Source of the DNA: Scatolibacter rhodanostii
GTDB taxonomy: Bacteria > Bacillota > Clostridia > Oscillospirales > Acutalibacteraceae
Direction of reading: 5' to 3'
DNA: 64,000 nucleotides
NCBI RefSeq assembly: GCF_900197595.1
Contig: NZ_FZLO01000004.1
Span: 124,001 to 188,000 of the forward strand
Below, in pieces: positions 34,074 through 43,114 of this stretch. Position 1 is the first letter of the stretch. Each line of letters opens with the position of its first letter. The notes under the pieces are model-generated. The model saw only the letters and a list, made by a program, of their open reading frames with translations. It was not told where the DNA came from and searched no databases. The position numbers were made by a program, and so were the translations under genes.

Positions 34074-36626
34074 TTATTGATCTATATCGGATTTCTCTAT
34101 CTCCGCAAAAGCTTTTTGCGGTTCGGGCAACTTATATTGTAAAGGGACCATTGCGCCCTCTCTTGAAAAATTTACGTTCTTTCTCTTTCTGTACTGCGCA
34201 AACGATTGTCTTTCCAATATTTTAGACGACAACTTTTTTCGGTTTCCCTTTCCGGTGTTTAGATGACGCATCATCACAAGGTAAGCAACCAAAGCAATCA
34301 TCGCAGAAAGTGTTAAGACTACACCTGCTACTAACCCCGGCGTTTGATAGGTAAACTCAATCACAACTTTTTCGCCTTGAGGGACTTGTACCGACATAAA
34401 CCCAACGTTTGTTTTCTCAATGAGTTGCTTTTCTCCGTTAACTTCAGCAGACCAGCCGCTTTCATATGGCACGCTAAAAAAGACCAAATTTGAACGGGAA
34501 GATTGAATTTCTGCCGTAAAACCAGTGTTGGTATAGTGGAAAGAGTAACAAGACTCTTTCGCCCTCTTCTGACAATCTTCAAAGTAAGCTTCTTGCGTAT
34601 ATACTTTTTCTTTCTGAGGCAAAGGCTTCAAGATTCCCGACAATCTCTCAATTTGATAGTCTTCTAAAACAATGGCTTTCAGCATAACAAGTTCTCTTTG
34701 CGACTCAGAAAGCGCATCGAAATCTGAACGAGAAATATAATACTCGTAGGTAAACCCCATAGGGATATAATACTCATTTTCCCAGATATCAAATCCGTTG
34801 GCATAGCCGTGATAAATCCAACCCGGCATCTGGGGTTCGTCATTTGCTTCACCCGCAAAATACTCCGTATCTGTCGATTCATCAAACAACCATTTTACAG
34901 AGGTAAGGCCTCGCAGCGCATAATGTGATGTCTCCGGTCGTGAAGCCACATCTCTTTGCACACCAATGCTTTCATAAAACTCCATAACCGAGCCCGGCAC
35001 AATACTGTGAAAAGCCTGAATCGATTGCACGCCCCAGAACATAGCTGAATTGTCGAGTGATTCATAAAAATCTGTGCGCACAGCATCATCACGCAAATCG
35101 CTAATCTGCACATCTTTGCCGCCGTTCAGTGCATACGGTATAATATGGGTATAAGGTGATGCGGTCTGTGTTTTTCCAATTGCAATAAAATAAGCAGAAT
35201 ACAGCACAGCCACAAGAGAAACCATTCTAATGGTATTTTTGGCAAATCGCTTCTCTTTATTCTTATAACATTGAAGCAAAAATACCGTTATAGCCAAACA
35301 GATAAAAGCAATTGCAGCATAGGTCCAAAATCTATCTGGATATTCCATTAAACCAAATGAATAAGTTTTTTCTGTGCCGTCTTCAGCTTCTTCAATTTTA
35401 GGTATGAATCCGACAATTAATACAACTCCTGCAGTAATAGCACCAGTCCAAGTGACAGCACGTTTCCAGTCTACCGGATGGTATTCAAATGCCATAATAG
35501 TAGCCAATGACATCATCAGTGTCAGCATATAAAGCCAACGGCCATAATAAGCACTGTTAAATAGTTGAAAAGAAGCATTCAATCCCGGCACAAGTGCCAT
35601 GAAAAACAAAATAAACAAAAACTTTTTCAGCCAATGCTTGCGGCGAATTTGCAGCCAGCCTATTACGCCTGTCATGCCAAATAACGGCAGCCACGCACCC
35701 AAAGACGCCCACTTTGAGCCTGAATCAGGCGTAAAATTGGGACGTGCCGGCAAATCAGGCGGGAAGAACAAGCTCTGCAAAATATGCAGATAGCGTTGCG
35801 TTTTATTATAGAATACCGCATCCCACCCGTTAATGGGGCTATTAACCCTATTATTTTGCAAAATCGTGAAAATTGACGGCAGAAGAATAACACCTGAAAG
35901 AGCTACTCCCAACACAGCTTCTAAAAATAAAAGCAAAATATCTTTTAGTGAAATTCTCCAGCTTTTGCAAATGAGCCGTAAGAAAAAATAAATCAACGTA
36001 AAAACAACTTGTCCGACAAAGAAATAGTAGTTGACGATAGCACAAGCTGCTACCGCCAATGCAAACACACCCCGACGGCGAGTTTCCATATATTCGTCTA
36101 GTGCCGCTAGCATAAGAGGGAAAAACACAATGGCCTCATGAAAGTGGTTAAAAAACACATTGTAAAGTGAAAAACCTGAAAACGCATAAAGAATAGAACC
36201 AATCATAGCATAGGTTTGATTTTTCACATATCGGTGAAGATAAATATAGGCCGTTAGCCCTGCGCAGGCAAATTTGAGCATAAAAAGAGGGCCCATCAAG
36301 TATTGAAGCCACTCAGAGGGAAAAGGAATGGTCAGCCAAAAGAACGGACTGCCCAACAGATAGAAAGAATAAGAGCCAATAAAATTAGCGCCCAAATCCG
36401 TTAGATGATTCCATCCAATATTCCCCTCACGAATCGCATCGTGTGCAATTTTATAAAAAGGAACCTGCTGAACATTAAAATCGCCGTAAAATAAAAAACG
36501 TCCCCCATTAATGAAGATAAAGGGTACAAATACAATACTTGAAAGCATCAGTGCTATTAAAAAAGTCCTCAAAAAATAGTTATCCCGCCATGTGGGTTTC
36601 GGCGATTTCGGCATAATGGAGTTCAA
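34074..36626 (-). CDS. yfhO: YfhO-family membrane glycosyltransferase
   Basis: Large polytopic membrane protein of 850 residues with about 12 or more helices in the first 500 residues, an extracytoplasmic domain near 510-770 and a final helix near 780. The YfhO type is shown by the N-terminal GGRFLFYGDFNVQQVPFYK and the loop LLGSPFFWLTIPFP. In Bacillus and Listeria, YfhO-family proteins transfer a sugar from undecaprenyl phosphate to lipoteichoic acid outside the cell. The frame opens with TTG after AAGGGTGA; an ATG five codons in is the alternative. The adjacent GT2 enzyme would supply the lipid-linked sugar. Confidence 0.9.
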   Translation of the reverse strand: MNSIMPKSPKPTWRDNYFLRTFLIALMLSSIVFVPFIFINGGRFLFYGDFNVQQVPFYKIAHDAIREGNIGWNHLTDLGANFIGSYSFYLLGSPFFWLTIPFPSEWLQYLMGPLFMLKFACAGLTAYIYLHRYVKNQTYAMIGSILYAFSGFSLYNVFFNHFHEAIVFFPLMLAALDEYMETRRRGVFALAVAACAIVNYYFFVGQVVFTLIYFFLRLICKSWRISLKDILLLFLEAVLGVALSGVILLPSIFTILQNNRVNSPINGWDAVFYNKTQRYLHILQSLFFPPDLPARPNFTPDSGSKWASLGAWLPLFGMTGVIGWLQIRRKHWLKKFLFILFFMALVPGLNASFQLFNSAYYGRWLYMLTLMMSLATIMAFEYHPVDWKRAVTWTGAITAGVVLIVGFIPKIEEAEDGTEKTYSFGLMEYPDRFWTYAAIAFICLAITVFLLQCYKNKEKRFAKNTIRMVSLVAVLYSAYFIAIGKTQTASPYTHIIPYALNGGKDVQISDLRDDAVRTDFYESLDNSAMFWGVQSIQAFHSIVPGSVMEFYESIGVQRDVASRPETSHYALRGLTSVKWLFDESTDTEYFAGEANDEPQMPGWIYHGYANGFDIWENEYYIPMGFTYEYYISRSDFDALSESQRELVMLKAIVLEDYQIERLSGILKPLPQKEKVYTQEAYFEDCQKRAKESCYSFHYTNTGFTAEIQSSRSNLVFFSVPYESGWSAEVNGEKQLIEKTNVGFMSVQVPQGEKVVIEFTYQTPGLVAGVVLTLSAMIALVAYLVMMRHLNTGKGNRKKLSSKILERQSFAQYRKRKNVNFSREGAMVPLQYKLPEPQKAFAEIEKSDIDQ

Positions 36627-36983
36627 ACTCTCACCCTTCCTTACTTTTAAACTTTATCTCAACTTTTATCCGTATTTAATTTTGCTAGCCCTTGTTCCTT
36701 AGCTTAGCAAAACAAAAATATGCAAAGTTTTACTTTTTGTGATATGATAGATAAAATATCATATCCCTTTTTCACTCTTTACATCTGCGGCAGGAGGCAC
36801 CTCGTGCCGACAATCCATTTTTCCAATGAGTCCAACATAGTTGGACTCTATTATACCATAAATTTTTTGTTGGATAAAGGAAATTTCTTAATTCTTTCTC
36901 ACGATTTTCATAAAGAAATTGTACCTTTCCTAAGAAATAGTGCTTTATTTCGGTTAATATAAAGAAAAGGATAAAAACTGACT
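36627..36983. other. Intergenic region between the divergent yfhO and yfbR-like genes
   Basis: No gene is seen. A short GC-rich patch at 36786-36811 contains self-complementary CGGCA/TGCCG arms, and a perfect 9-bp hairpin lies at 36828-36848. The region must hold divergent promoters, which I cannot place. Confidence 0.4.
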
Positions 36984-37565
36984 ATGCCTCATCATTTTTT
37001 TGCTATGCTTTATCGCATGAAATATATCAATCGCTGGGGTTTGATGAAGAACACACGTGCTGAAAATATTAGTGAACATAGCCTTGATACTGCTATGATT
37101 GCTCACTCGCTTGCCTTAATTGGCAATCGGTACTTTGGAAAAAGCTACCCTAGTGAGCACATCGCTATGCTTGCTTTATTTCATGACTGCACTGAGATTA
37201 TCACAGGAGACTTGCCAACCCCTGTCAAATATCATTCCCCTGGCATTCGCAATGCCTATAAAGAAGTAGAAAAAATTGCCGCCAATCGTCTTTTAGAACT
37301 TTTACCAGAGGAACTGCAAAAAGATTATGAGCCCTTGTTGGCTCCCGGTGACACCGAGAAAGAATATCTTTTGTTAGTCAAAGCCGCTGATAAGCTTTCC
37401 GCTCTTGCCAAATGCATGGAAGAAAAAAAGAGCGGTAACACCGAATTCTATGACGCTGAGCATTCTCTGTTGCTGGCCATTCATGATTTTTGTTTGCCAG
37501 AGGCTGAGTTTTTCCTACAAGAATTTCTCCCCTCCTATCTTTTAACTTTGGACAAGTTAAAATGA
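36984..37565 (+). CDS. yfbR: HD-domain 5'-deoxynucleotidase (YfbR-like)
   Basis: Metal-dependent phosphohydrolase of 193 residues that removes phosphate from deoxynucleoside monophosphates. It matches YfbR: HHFFAMLYRMKYINRWGLMKNTR at the N-terminus read in two parts, the first HD-domain histidine in SEHSLDTA, the His-Asp pair in ALFHDCTEIITGDLPTPVK, and a distal Asp in KAADKLSA. AAGGAT lies upstream of the ATG with a long spacer. It is transcribed away from yfhO and towards the yihY gene. Confidence 0.9.
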   Translation: MPHHFFAMLYRMKYINRWGLMKNTRAENISEHSLDTAMIAHSLALIGNRYFGKSYPSEHIAMLALFHDCTEIITGDLPTPVKYHSPGIRNAYKEVEKIAANRLLELLPEELQKDYEPLLAPGDTEKEYLLLVKAADKLSALAKCMEEKKSGNTEFYDAEHSLLLAIHDFCLPEAEFFLQEFLPSYLLTLDKLK

Positions 37566-37686
37566 CGGCTTTTCTCGACAAAATCAGTCTATCCTCTCTA
37601 TGTATAATAAGAATCACTCTTAATCACCAATCTCAAATTAAAATCTCACCTATCGGTTGTCTTTTTAACCTATGGAGGTAAATATT

Positions 37687-38610
37687 TTGGACATTCTCAA
37701 AAAACACCTGTACTGGTTCGGTGACAGACTGGAAAAAGACCAGTTAGATTCTCTCGCCGCCCACAGCGCTTATTTTATTATTATTTCTTTCTTGCCCTTT
37801 TTCACTTTTTTACTAACGCTTTTTCAGCAAATCCACTTTTCAGGTACAACTCTTATCAACGAAATGCTTCAAATTTTCCCTGAAAGTGTTGCACAATATA
37901 TCCAGGGCATTTTAGCAGAAAGTACACCGGTTTCCAGTATACTCTCCGTTTCAATTATCACCTTTTTATGGTCTGCCTCTAGTGGTATGGTGGCCGTCAT
38001 CAAAGGTTTAGATACCATTTATAGTGTAGAAAAAAGGCGCAGTTTTTTAAAGCTTCGACTACTGTCTATTCTCTATCTCGTAGCTTTTGCACTTGTCCTG
38101 CTGATTACTGCCGTCACGCTGGTTTTTGGTTCTACCTTATATCAGCATATTTTGGATAAAGCTCCGCCGTTTATTGCGATTATTCTAATAAATTTTAAGT
38201 CGCTTTTTGGTTTTGTCCTATTGGTGGTCTTTTTTTCTGCTATGTTTAACACTTTTCCCAGAAAAAGTGCCAGCTTTATCAATAATTTATTTGGAGCTAT
38301 TTTTAGTGCCGCGGGCTGGGTGCTATTCTCTTTCTTCTTCTCCATTTTTGTCAACAATTTCTCTAACTTTTCTGTTGTCTATGGGAGTTTAGCTACTTTA
38401 GTTGTATTGATGTTTTGGCTTCACACCTGTATGTACATCTTGTTTTTAGGGGCAGAAGTTTCTGTTTGGCTTGAAAAAAATACAGTTTTTGCTGATATAA
38501 AATCTCTTTTTTCTAGACGTAAAAAAGCAAAAAAAACAATTACCTTACAAACACAATCAAGCCCAACAGACAATTGTAAAGAAAAAGCAGAGGCTAGTGA
38601 TTATAAGTAA
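37687..38610 (+). CDS. YihY/BrkB-family membrane protein
   Basis: Integral membrane protein of about 307 residues with six predicted helices, including AYFIIISFLPFFTFLLTLF, a long stretch at LLSILYLVAFALVLLITAV, and YGSLATLVVLMFWLHTCMY near the end. The YihY (formerly ribonuclease BN) family is widespread and of unknown function; it is not a nuclease. I place the start at the TTG 37687 because GGAGGT lies 7 bases before it, whereas the ATG at 37672 overlaps that site. The C-terminal 40 residues are Lys-rich. A strong terminator follows directly. Confidence 0.88.
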   Translation: MDILKKHLYWFGDRLEKDQLDSLAAHSAYFIIISFLPFFTFLLTLFQQIHFSGTTLINEMLQIFPESVAQYIQGILAESTPVSSILSVSIITFLWSASSGMVAVIKGLDTIYSVEKRRSFLKLRLLSILYLVAFALVLLITAVTLVFGSTLYQHILDKAPPFIAIILINFKSLFGFVLLVVFFSAMFNTFPRKSASFINNLFGAIFSAAGWVLFSFFFSIFVNNFSNFSVVYGSLATLVVLMFWLHTCMYILFLGAEVSVWLEKNTVFADIKSLFSRRKKAKKTITLQTQSSPTDNCKEKAEASDYK

Positions 38611-38648
38611 AAGGAAGCAAGCGAAAATCTGCTTGCTTCCTTTTTTCT
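38609..38648. terminator. Bidirectional terminator between yihY and mnmA
   Basis: A perfect 12-bp stem (38611-38622 with 38631-38642) flanked by A and T runs on both sides serves the two convergent genes. Confidence 0.88.
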
Positions 38649-38679
38649 TTTGTAACCGCTTTGTACGAAGAACCTGTGC

Positions 38680-39789
38680 CTAATCCCCTGTATAATCTGC
38701 CCGCACCGGCTGCGTTTCTTTAATAATACCGCCGCCGACCACTACATCGTCTTGATACATTACCACTGCTTGTCCATTAGTAATGGCCCTTTGCGGCTCG
38801 TCAAACACAATCTTAATTTCATCCTCACCGGTCTGAATCACAGTGGCCGGCTGTTCTTTATGGCGATATCGAACTTTTGCCAACACTCTCATCGGTTCGT
38901 CAATTCTTTCGCAAGAAATCAAATTGATATCTCTTGCTATGAGTTCTGTGCTGAAAAGCTCTTCGGCTTTACAAAGCAAAACTTCATTTTTGACTGTATC
39001 AATTCCACCGACAAACATCGGCTGCGGAAAAGAAATTCCCAAACCCTTTCGTTGACCAATCGTATAATGAATAATTCCTTTATGCTGACCATAGATTTGC
39101 CCGTTTGTACCAACAAAGTTCCCCGGTTTAAATTCTATTCCCTTATACCGCTTAATGAACCCTGCATAATCGCCGTCAGGCACAAAGCAAATATCTTGAC
39201 TATCTCGTTTTCTGGCGTTGACAAGTCCATGCTCTTCTGCAATTTCACGCACATGCTCTTTTCTCATATTGCCCAATGGAAAAAGCGTTTTAGCCAGTTG
39301 TTCTTGTGTCAATGTATAAAGCATATAACTTTGGTCTTTGGTATCATCCAATCCTTTTTTCAGCAAATATCTGCCTGTTACTTTGTCCTGCTCAATTCGG
39401 GAATAATGCCCTGTCACAATATAATCAAATCCTAATTTTTCTGCCCGAGTCAGCAAGCTTTGAAACTTGATATATCGATTGCAGTCAATACAGGGGTTCG
39501 GTGTGTAACCCGACTCATATGCTTCTACAAATCGCTCGATAACGTTTTCTTCAAAATCATCAGTGAAGTTCAGCACATAAAAGGGCATATCCAGTTTGGC
39601 CGCCACAGCTCGTGCGTCCTCAACATCATCAAGCGAGCAGCAAGTGCGTGTCTTTGTCAGACAAATGCCCTCGTTGGTGTATAATTTTAATGTAATGCCT
39701 ATGGTTTCGTATCCCATCTCTTGCGTCAGCAAGGCCGCTGTTGAGCTGTCTACGCCTCCGCTCATGGCAATAACCGCTTTTTTGGTCAT
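38680..39789 (-). CDS. mnmA: tRNA-specific 2-thiouridylase MnmA
   Basis: Thiolates U34 of Glu, Gln and Lys tRNAs using ATP and a persulfide sulfur. The 369-residue product has the PP-loop SGGVDSS at 10-16, the catalytic cysteines Cys100 in NPCIDCN and Cys201 in SQDICFVP, and IGQRKGLGI in the central domain. Length is normal. AAAGGAT precedes the ATG. It is a stand-alone housekeeping gene converging on yihY. Confidence 0.96.
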   Translation of the reverse strand: MTKKAVIAMSGGVDSSTAALLTQEMGYETIGITLKLYTNEGICLTKTRTCCSLDDVEDARAVAAKLDMPFYVLNFTDDFEENVIERFVEAYESGYTPNPCIDCNRYIKFQSLLTRAEKLGFDYIVTGHYSRIEQDKVTGRYLLKKGLDDTKDQSYMLYTLTQEQLAKTLFPLGNMRKEHVREIAEEHGLVNARKRDSQDICFVPDGDYAGFIKRYKGIEFKPGNFVGTNGQIYGQHKGIIHYTIGQRKGLGISFPQPMFVGGIDTVKNEVLLCKAEELFSTELIARDINLISCERIDEPMRVLAKVRYRHKEQPATVIQTGEDEIKIVFDEPQRAITNGQAVVMYQDDVVVGGGIIKETQPVRADYTGD

Positions 39790-40046
39790 TTTCTTTATCC
39801 TTTCGCAATTCTATCCTTGTCTATTTCATTTTATCTAAAATGTTATAATCTGTTTTTTGTTTTAACAACGCTACGAATTAACTTGTCTTTCACTGCTATT
39901 TTTGCTACTATTTATTTTAACATATTTTCTGCACTTAGAAAAGAGTAGAGCTGACCGAAAAACAAGCATTATATAGCAAATTTTCAATTTATTTTTTCAA
40001 ATTATGATTTTTTATGCGTATGTCGATTTTTTCAACAAGATTTTTC

Positions 40047-40150
40047 TTGCAAATTTTTGTGTTTTATGCTAAACTTAATAAGCTTGTTTAATAACAATAA
40101 GACAAGTATCTGTTGAATGACAGATTTAGATTTGAGAGGAGCTATTTAAA
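40047..40150 (+). promoter_or_regulatory. Promoter and leader of rpsD
   Basis: TTGCAA at 40047-40052 and TAAACT at 40070-40075 are 17 bases apart. The roughly 70-base leader contains a 6-bp hairpin ATCTGT/ACAGAT and complementary CTTG/CAAG arms before the GAGAGGAG ribosome site. Autogenous S4 leaders are known in Firmicutes; whether this is one is inference. The remainder of 39790-40046 is AT-rich without genes. Confidence 0.5.
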
Positions 40151-40750
40151 ATGGCAAGAGAACGTACTCCGGTACTGAAAAAGTGCCGTGCACTGGGAAT
40201 CGAACCTTCTGTGCTTGGCATTACGAAAAAACCTTCTAAAAAAGGTAAGAACGTAAACACACGCCGCAAAGTAAGTGAATATGGTTTGCAGCTGCGTGAA
40301 AAACAAAAAGCAAAATTCATCTATGGCCTGCTTGAGAAACAGTTTCATAATCTGTATCTAAAAGCTACTAAAATGCCTGGCATGGCTGGTGAAAACCTTC
40401 TTTCTTTGCTCGAACAACGCCTTGACAACACAATCTACAGAATTGGTTTTGCTAGAACTCGTGCAGAAGCCAGACAGTTTGTCTGCCATGGTCATGTACT
40501 TGTAAACGGCAAAAAAGTTGACATCGCTTCTGTACGTGTAAAACCAGGTGATGTGATTTCTATTCGTGAGAAATCTATTGCTTCTACACACGTTAAAGAC
40601 GTTTTGGCTGAAACAGAGAAAACACTTGTGCCAAAATGGCTGAATGTCAACAGAGACAAGCACAGCGCAGAAGTCCTTGCTATCCCTACCAAAGAGGATA
40701 TTGACTTTGAGCTGAATGAACGTCTAATCGTTGAGTTGTACTCTAAATAA
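40151..40750 (+). CDS. rpsD: Ribosomal protein S4 (cysteine-free type)
   Basis: Primary 16S rRNA-binding protein of the small subunit, 199 residues. The N-terminal domain is followed by the S4 RNA-binding fold at LEQRLDNTIYRIGFARTRAE and VLVNGKKVDIAS. The zinc-binding Cys motif of the C-plus form is missing; only one Cys lies in the first 60 residues (KKCRALG), so it is the zinc-free form. GAGAGGAG precedes the ATG. It stands outside the ribosomal alpha operon, with its own promoter and terminator, as in Bacillus. Confidence 0.96.
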   Translation: MARERTPVLKKCRALGIEPSVLGITKKPSKKGKNVNTRRKVSEYGLQLREKQKAKFIYGLLEKQFHNLYLKATKMPGMAGENLLSLLEQRLDNTIYRIGFARTRAEARQFVCHGHVLVNGKKVDIASVRVKPGDVISIREKSIASTHVKDVLAETEKTLVPKWLNVNRDKHSAEVLAIPTKEDIDFELNERLIVELYSK

Positions 40751-40802
40751 TAGCTTTTCGGTTTCATATCGAAACTTTATTATTTCTTATATGGATGTTA
40801 TG

Positions 40803-40834
40803 AAAAACCATCGGTGTTGCCGGTGGTTTTTTTA
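40803..40834 (+). terminator. Terminator after rpsD
   Basis: A 12-bp stem (40803-40814 with 40820-40831, one G-T pair) followed by T residues. Confidence 0.85.
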
Positions 40835-41036
40835 TATTTGTTAGATTTTAGATTTAGCCCAAAAATAACTTTTCACAATAACATGATAATAAGTTGAAAA
40901 CATTTGAATCTGGTTTAGTTTTTCAGTTTATACAAATATTATGTAAACCTATTGGTAATATAGAAAAATATATAGTCTATTATCCTGCAATCCCTAAGTT
41001 TTTGACAAATATTCTTGATTTTCTTGTTTTTACTAA

Positions 41037-41065
41037 TTGACAGATGAATCTCTTTGTTGTAGTAT
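41037..41065 (+). promoter_or_regulatory. Promoter of the lysine riboswitch transcript
   Basis: TTGACA at 41037-41042 and TAGTAT at 41060-41065 are 17 bases apart, placing the RNA start near 41072, just before the aptamer. The rest of 40835-41036 is AT-rich with nothing evident. Confidence 0.8.
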
Positions 41066-41084
41066 TATGAGTAACAAATGAATA

Positions 41085-41343
41085 AGATAGACCTCACTTT
41101 TGTCAGTGAGGTAGAGGCGCGGTATTTAACAGTCTTGAGCTGAGCCGAGAAGCAATGACGCTTTTGAGAAGGAAATATCGCCGAAGTTTTATAATATCTC
41201 TCTATATTATAGAGCTGGGTCTGTGGTGAAGAATCACAGGACTGTCTCAATAGACTTCCCAAGCTATTGAGTTGTGCTATCTCTTGTGGATAAAGTGGGG
41301 CGACTTTTTGAAAGACCTGGAGTTTGCCTTGGGGTCTTTTTAT
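41085..41343 (+). promoter_or_regulatory. Lysine riboswitch (L box) with terminator
   Basis: The aptamer spans about 41085-41282. Its closing P1 helix pairs AGATAG (41085-41090) with CTATCT (41277-41282). Conserved L-box blocks are readable: GAGGTAGAGGCGCGG, then GAGAAGGAAATATCGCCGAAG and the GCTGGGTCTGTGGTGAAGAA region read in part. An expression platform follows, with AAAGACC at 41311-41317 pairing with GGTCTTT at 41333-41339 before a T run. In known cases lysine binding favours termination and shuts off biosynthesis or uptake. It leads into an amino-acid importer 57 bases downstream, so that importer probably carries lysine. Confidence 0.9.
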
Positions 41344-41399
41344 TTATGCCTTTTTAGGCTTCAGGTCTTTTAATCTTATAGTAAACGGAGATAGATTTT

Positions 41400-42230
41400 A
41401 TGAAAAAAAGAGTATTGGTATTTGTTCTTGCTGCATTAACAGCTTTGACACTTTTGGCTGGCTGTTCTCAAAATAGTAGTAAAACTGACAATGTACTTCG
41501 TGTCGGTATGGAAGCTGGTTATGCCCCTTTTAACTGGACACAAGCAGATGACAAAAATGGCGGCGTTAAAATTGATGGCAGCGTAGAGTACGCCGGTGGT
41601 TATGACGTTGAAATCGCCAAGAAAATTGCTGAAGGCCTAGGCAAAGAACTGCTTATTGTGAAAACAGAATGGGACGGCTTGGTTCCGGCACTAAACTCCG
41701 GCAAAATTGATGCCATCATCGCTGGTATGTCCCCCACAGCCGAAAGAAAAGAAAGTATTGATTTCACTGACAATTACTACACTTCTCACCTTGTCATGGT
41801 CGTGAAAAAAGGTAGTGCCTACGAAAATGCCACCAGTATTCAAGACTTTAGCGGTGCAAAAATTACTGCTCAGCTCAACACCTTCCACTATTCTGTTATC
41901 GACCAAATCGAGGGTGTAACCAAAGAAACTGCTATGGATAACTTTCCTACTATGCGAGTAGCTTTGGAATCAGGCGTAATTGACGGCTATGTTTCTGAAC
42001 GACCTGAAGGTGTCAGTGCTTCTGCTGCAAATGCCAATCTTGCTATGGTCGAATTTACAGACGGCTTTGTCACTTCTGACGATGACACTGCTATTGCTGT
42101 GGGCATCAAAAAAGGAAGCGATATGGCCGATAAAATTAACGAAATTTTGTCTGGAATTTCAGAGGAAGAACGCAGCAAAATCATGGATGATGCTATTCTA
42201 AATCAGCCTGCATCTGTGTCACAGGAATAA
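41400..42230 (+). CDS. Amino-acid-binding lipoprotein of an ABC importer (probably lysine)
   Basis: Extracellular solute-binding protein, family 3, 276 residues. A lipoprotein signal with lipobox LLAGC begins it. The mature part has the family-3 layout: VGMEAGYAPFNWTQ, GGYDVEIAKKIAEGLG, EWDGLVPALNSGKIDAIIAGMS and YTSHLVMVVKKGS. GGAGAT precedes the ATG. The lysine riboswitch upstream is the best clue to ligand, with lysine or basic amino acids most likely. A terminator-like hairpin separates it from the permease gene. Confidence 0.92.
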   Translation: MKKRVLVFVLAALTALTLLAGCSQNSSKTDNVLRVGMEAGYAPFNWTQADDKNGGVKIDGSVEYAGGYDVEIAKKIAEGLGKELLIVKTEWDGLVPALNSGKIDAIIAGMSPTAERKESIDFTDNYYTSHLVMVVKKGSAYENATSIQDFSGAKITAQLNTFHYSVIDQIEGVTKETAMDNFPTMRVALESGVIDGYVSERPEGVSASAANANLAMVEFTDGFVTSDDDTAIAVGIKKGSDMADKINEILSGISEEERSKIMDDAILNQPASVSQE

Positions 42231-42272
42231 GACTTAAGTTTGTAAAAGAAAAACAGCAAAGATATTGATTAT

Positions 42273-42303
42273 AAAACCGGTTGCTTGTTACAGCCGGTTT
42301 TTA
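42273..42303 (+). terminator. Intercistronic hairpin between binding-protein and permease genes
   Basis: AAAACCGG (42273-42280) pairs with CCGGTTTT (42294-42301), followed by T. It is probably an attenuator that lowers permease and ATPase expression relative to the binding protein. Confidence 0.55.
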
Positions 42304-42325
42304 ACTTATTGGAGGAGGACTTATT

Positions 42326-43096
42326 ATGAGCCTGGAATGGCTGCTAAAAATTGTTAGTCAAAATGGAATGTCCTTTGTACGAGGGGCAGGCATTACGCTT
42401 TATATTTCGCTGATTGGTACCATTATCGGTTCTGTTATCGGACTATTGATTGGTGTTATCAAAACAATTCCCATTCCCGACAAAAAAGGGGCAAAACGAC
42501 GTTTTTTGAAATGTGTGAATGGCATTCTCAGTGCCTACATTGAGTTTTTCCGCGGTACACCTATGATTGTTCAAGCTATGGTTATCTACTACGGCTTGGC
42601 AGAAGCATTTAATATTGACATGAACCGTAACTTTGCCGCTATTTTAATTGTATCCATTAATACGGGTGCTTATATGGCTGAAATTGTCAGAGGCGGCATT
42701 CTTTCTATTGACAAAGGTCAGTTCGAAGCAGCTGCTGCTGTGGGTATGAATCACGTCAAAACTATGACCAATATCATTTTACCGCAGGTCATTCGAAACA
42801 TCTTGCCTGCTACCGGCAATGAATTTGTGATTAACATCAAAGACACCTCTGTTTTAAATGTTATTTCTGTGTCTGAACTTTACTTCAACACAAAATCTGT
42901 GGCAGGAAATAACTTCCGTTATTATGAATCTTTTGGTATTGCCTGTGTCCTCTACTTTGTGATGACATTTACGGTCACGAGAATTCTGCGGTTTATTGAG
43001 AAAAAGATGGACGGGCCAGATAACTACATCATGAGCGGCAATCAAATGCAAGTACAAAAACCTGAAGATGCTTTGAAAAACAGCAAAAAAGGATAA
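42326..43096 (+). CDS. Polar amino-acid ABC transporter permease (probably lysine)
   Basis: Membrane permease of 256 residues with about five helices, starting near GAGITLYISLIGTIIGSVIG. The HisM/GlnP-type signature is present as IEFFRGTPMIVQAMVIYYG, with the ATPase-contact loop GQFEAAAAVGMNHVK followed by NIILPQVIRN. The C-terminal 30 residues form a hydrophilic tail. GGAGGAGG precedes the ATG. It is co-transcribed with the binding protein and ATPase under the lysine riboswitch. Confidence 0.93.
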   Translation: MSLEWLLKIVSQNGMSFVRGAGITLYISLIGTIIGSVIGLLIGVIKTIPIPDKKGAKRRFLKCVNGILSAYIEFFRGTPMIVQAMVIYYGLAEAFNIDMNRNFAAILIVSINTGAYMAEIVRGGILSIDKGQFEAAAAVGMNHVKTMTNIILPQVIRNILPATGNEFVINIKDTSVLNVISVSELYFNTKSVAGNNFRYYESFGIACVLYFVMTFTVTRILRFIEKKMDGPDNYIMSGNQMQVQKPEDALKNSKKG

Positions 43097-43114
43097 CCAA
43101 AGGAGGACATTAAA

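Noticed and set aside
36786-36811. Small signal-recognition-particle or other known structured RNA
   Set aside because: The conserved loop sequences of the known RNA are not present.
38752-39435. 227-codon plus-strand frame inside mnmA
   Set aside because: Antisense shadow of a clearly conserved gene, with composition unlike a real protein.
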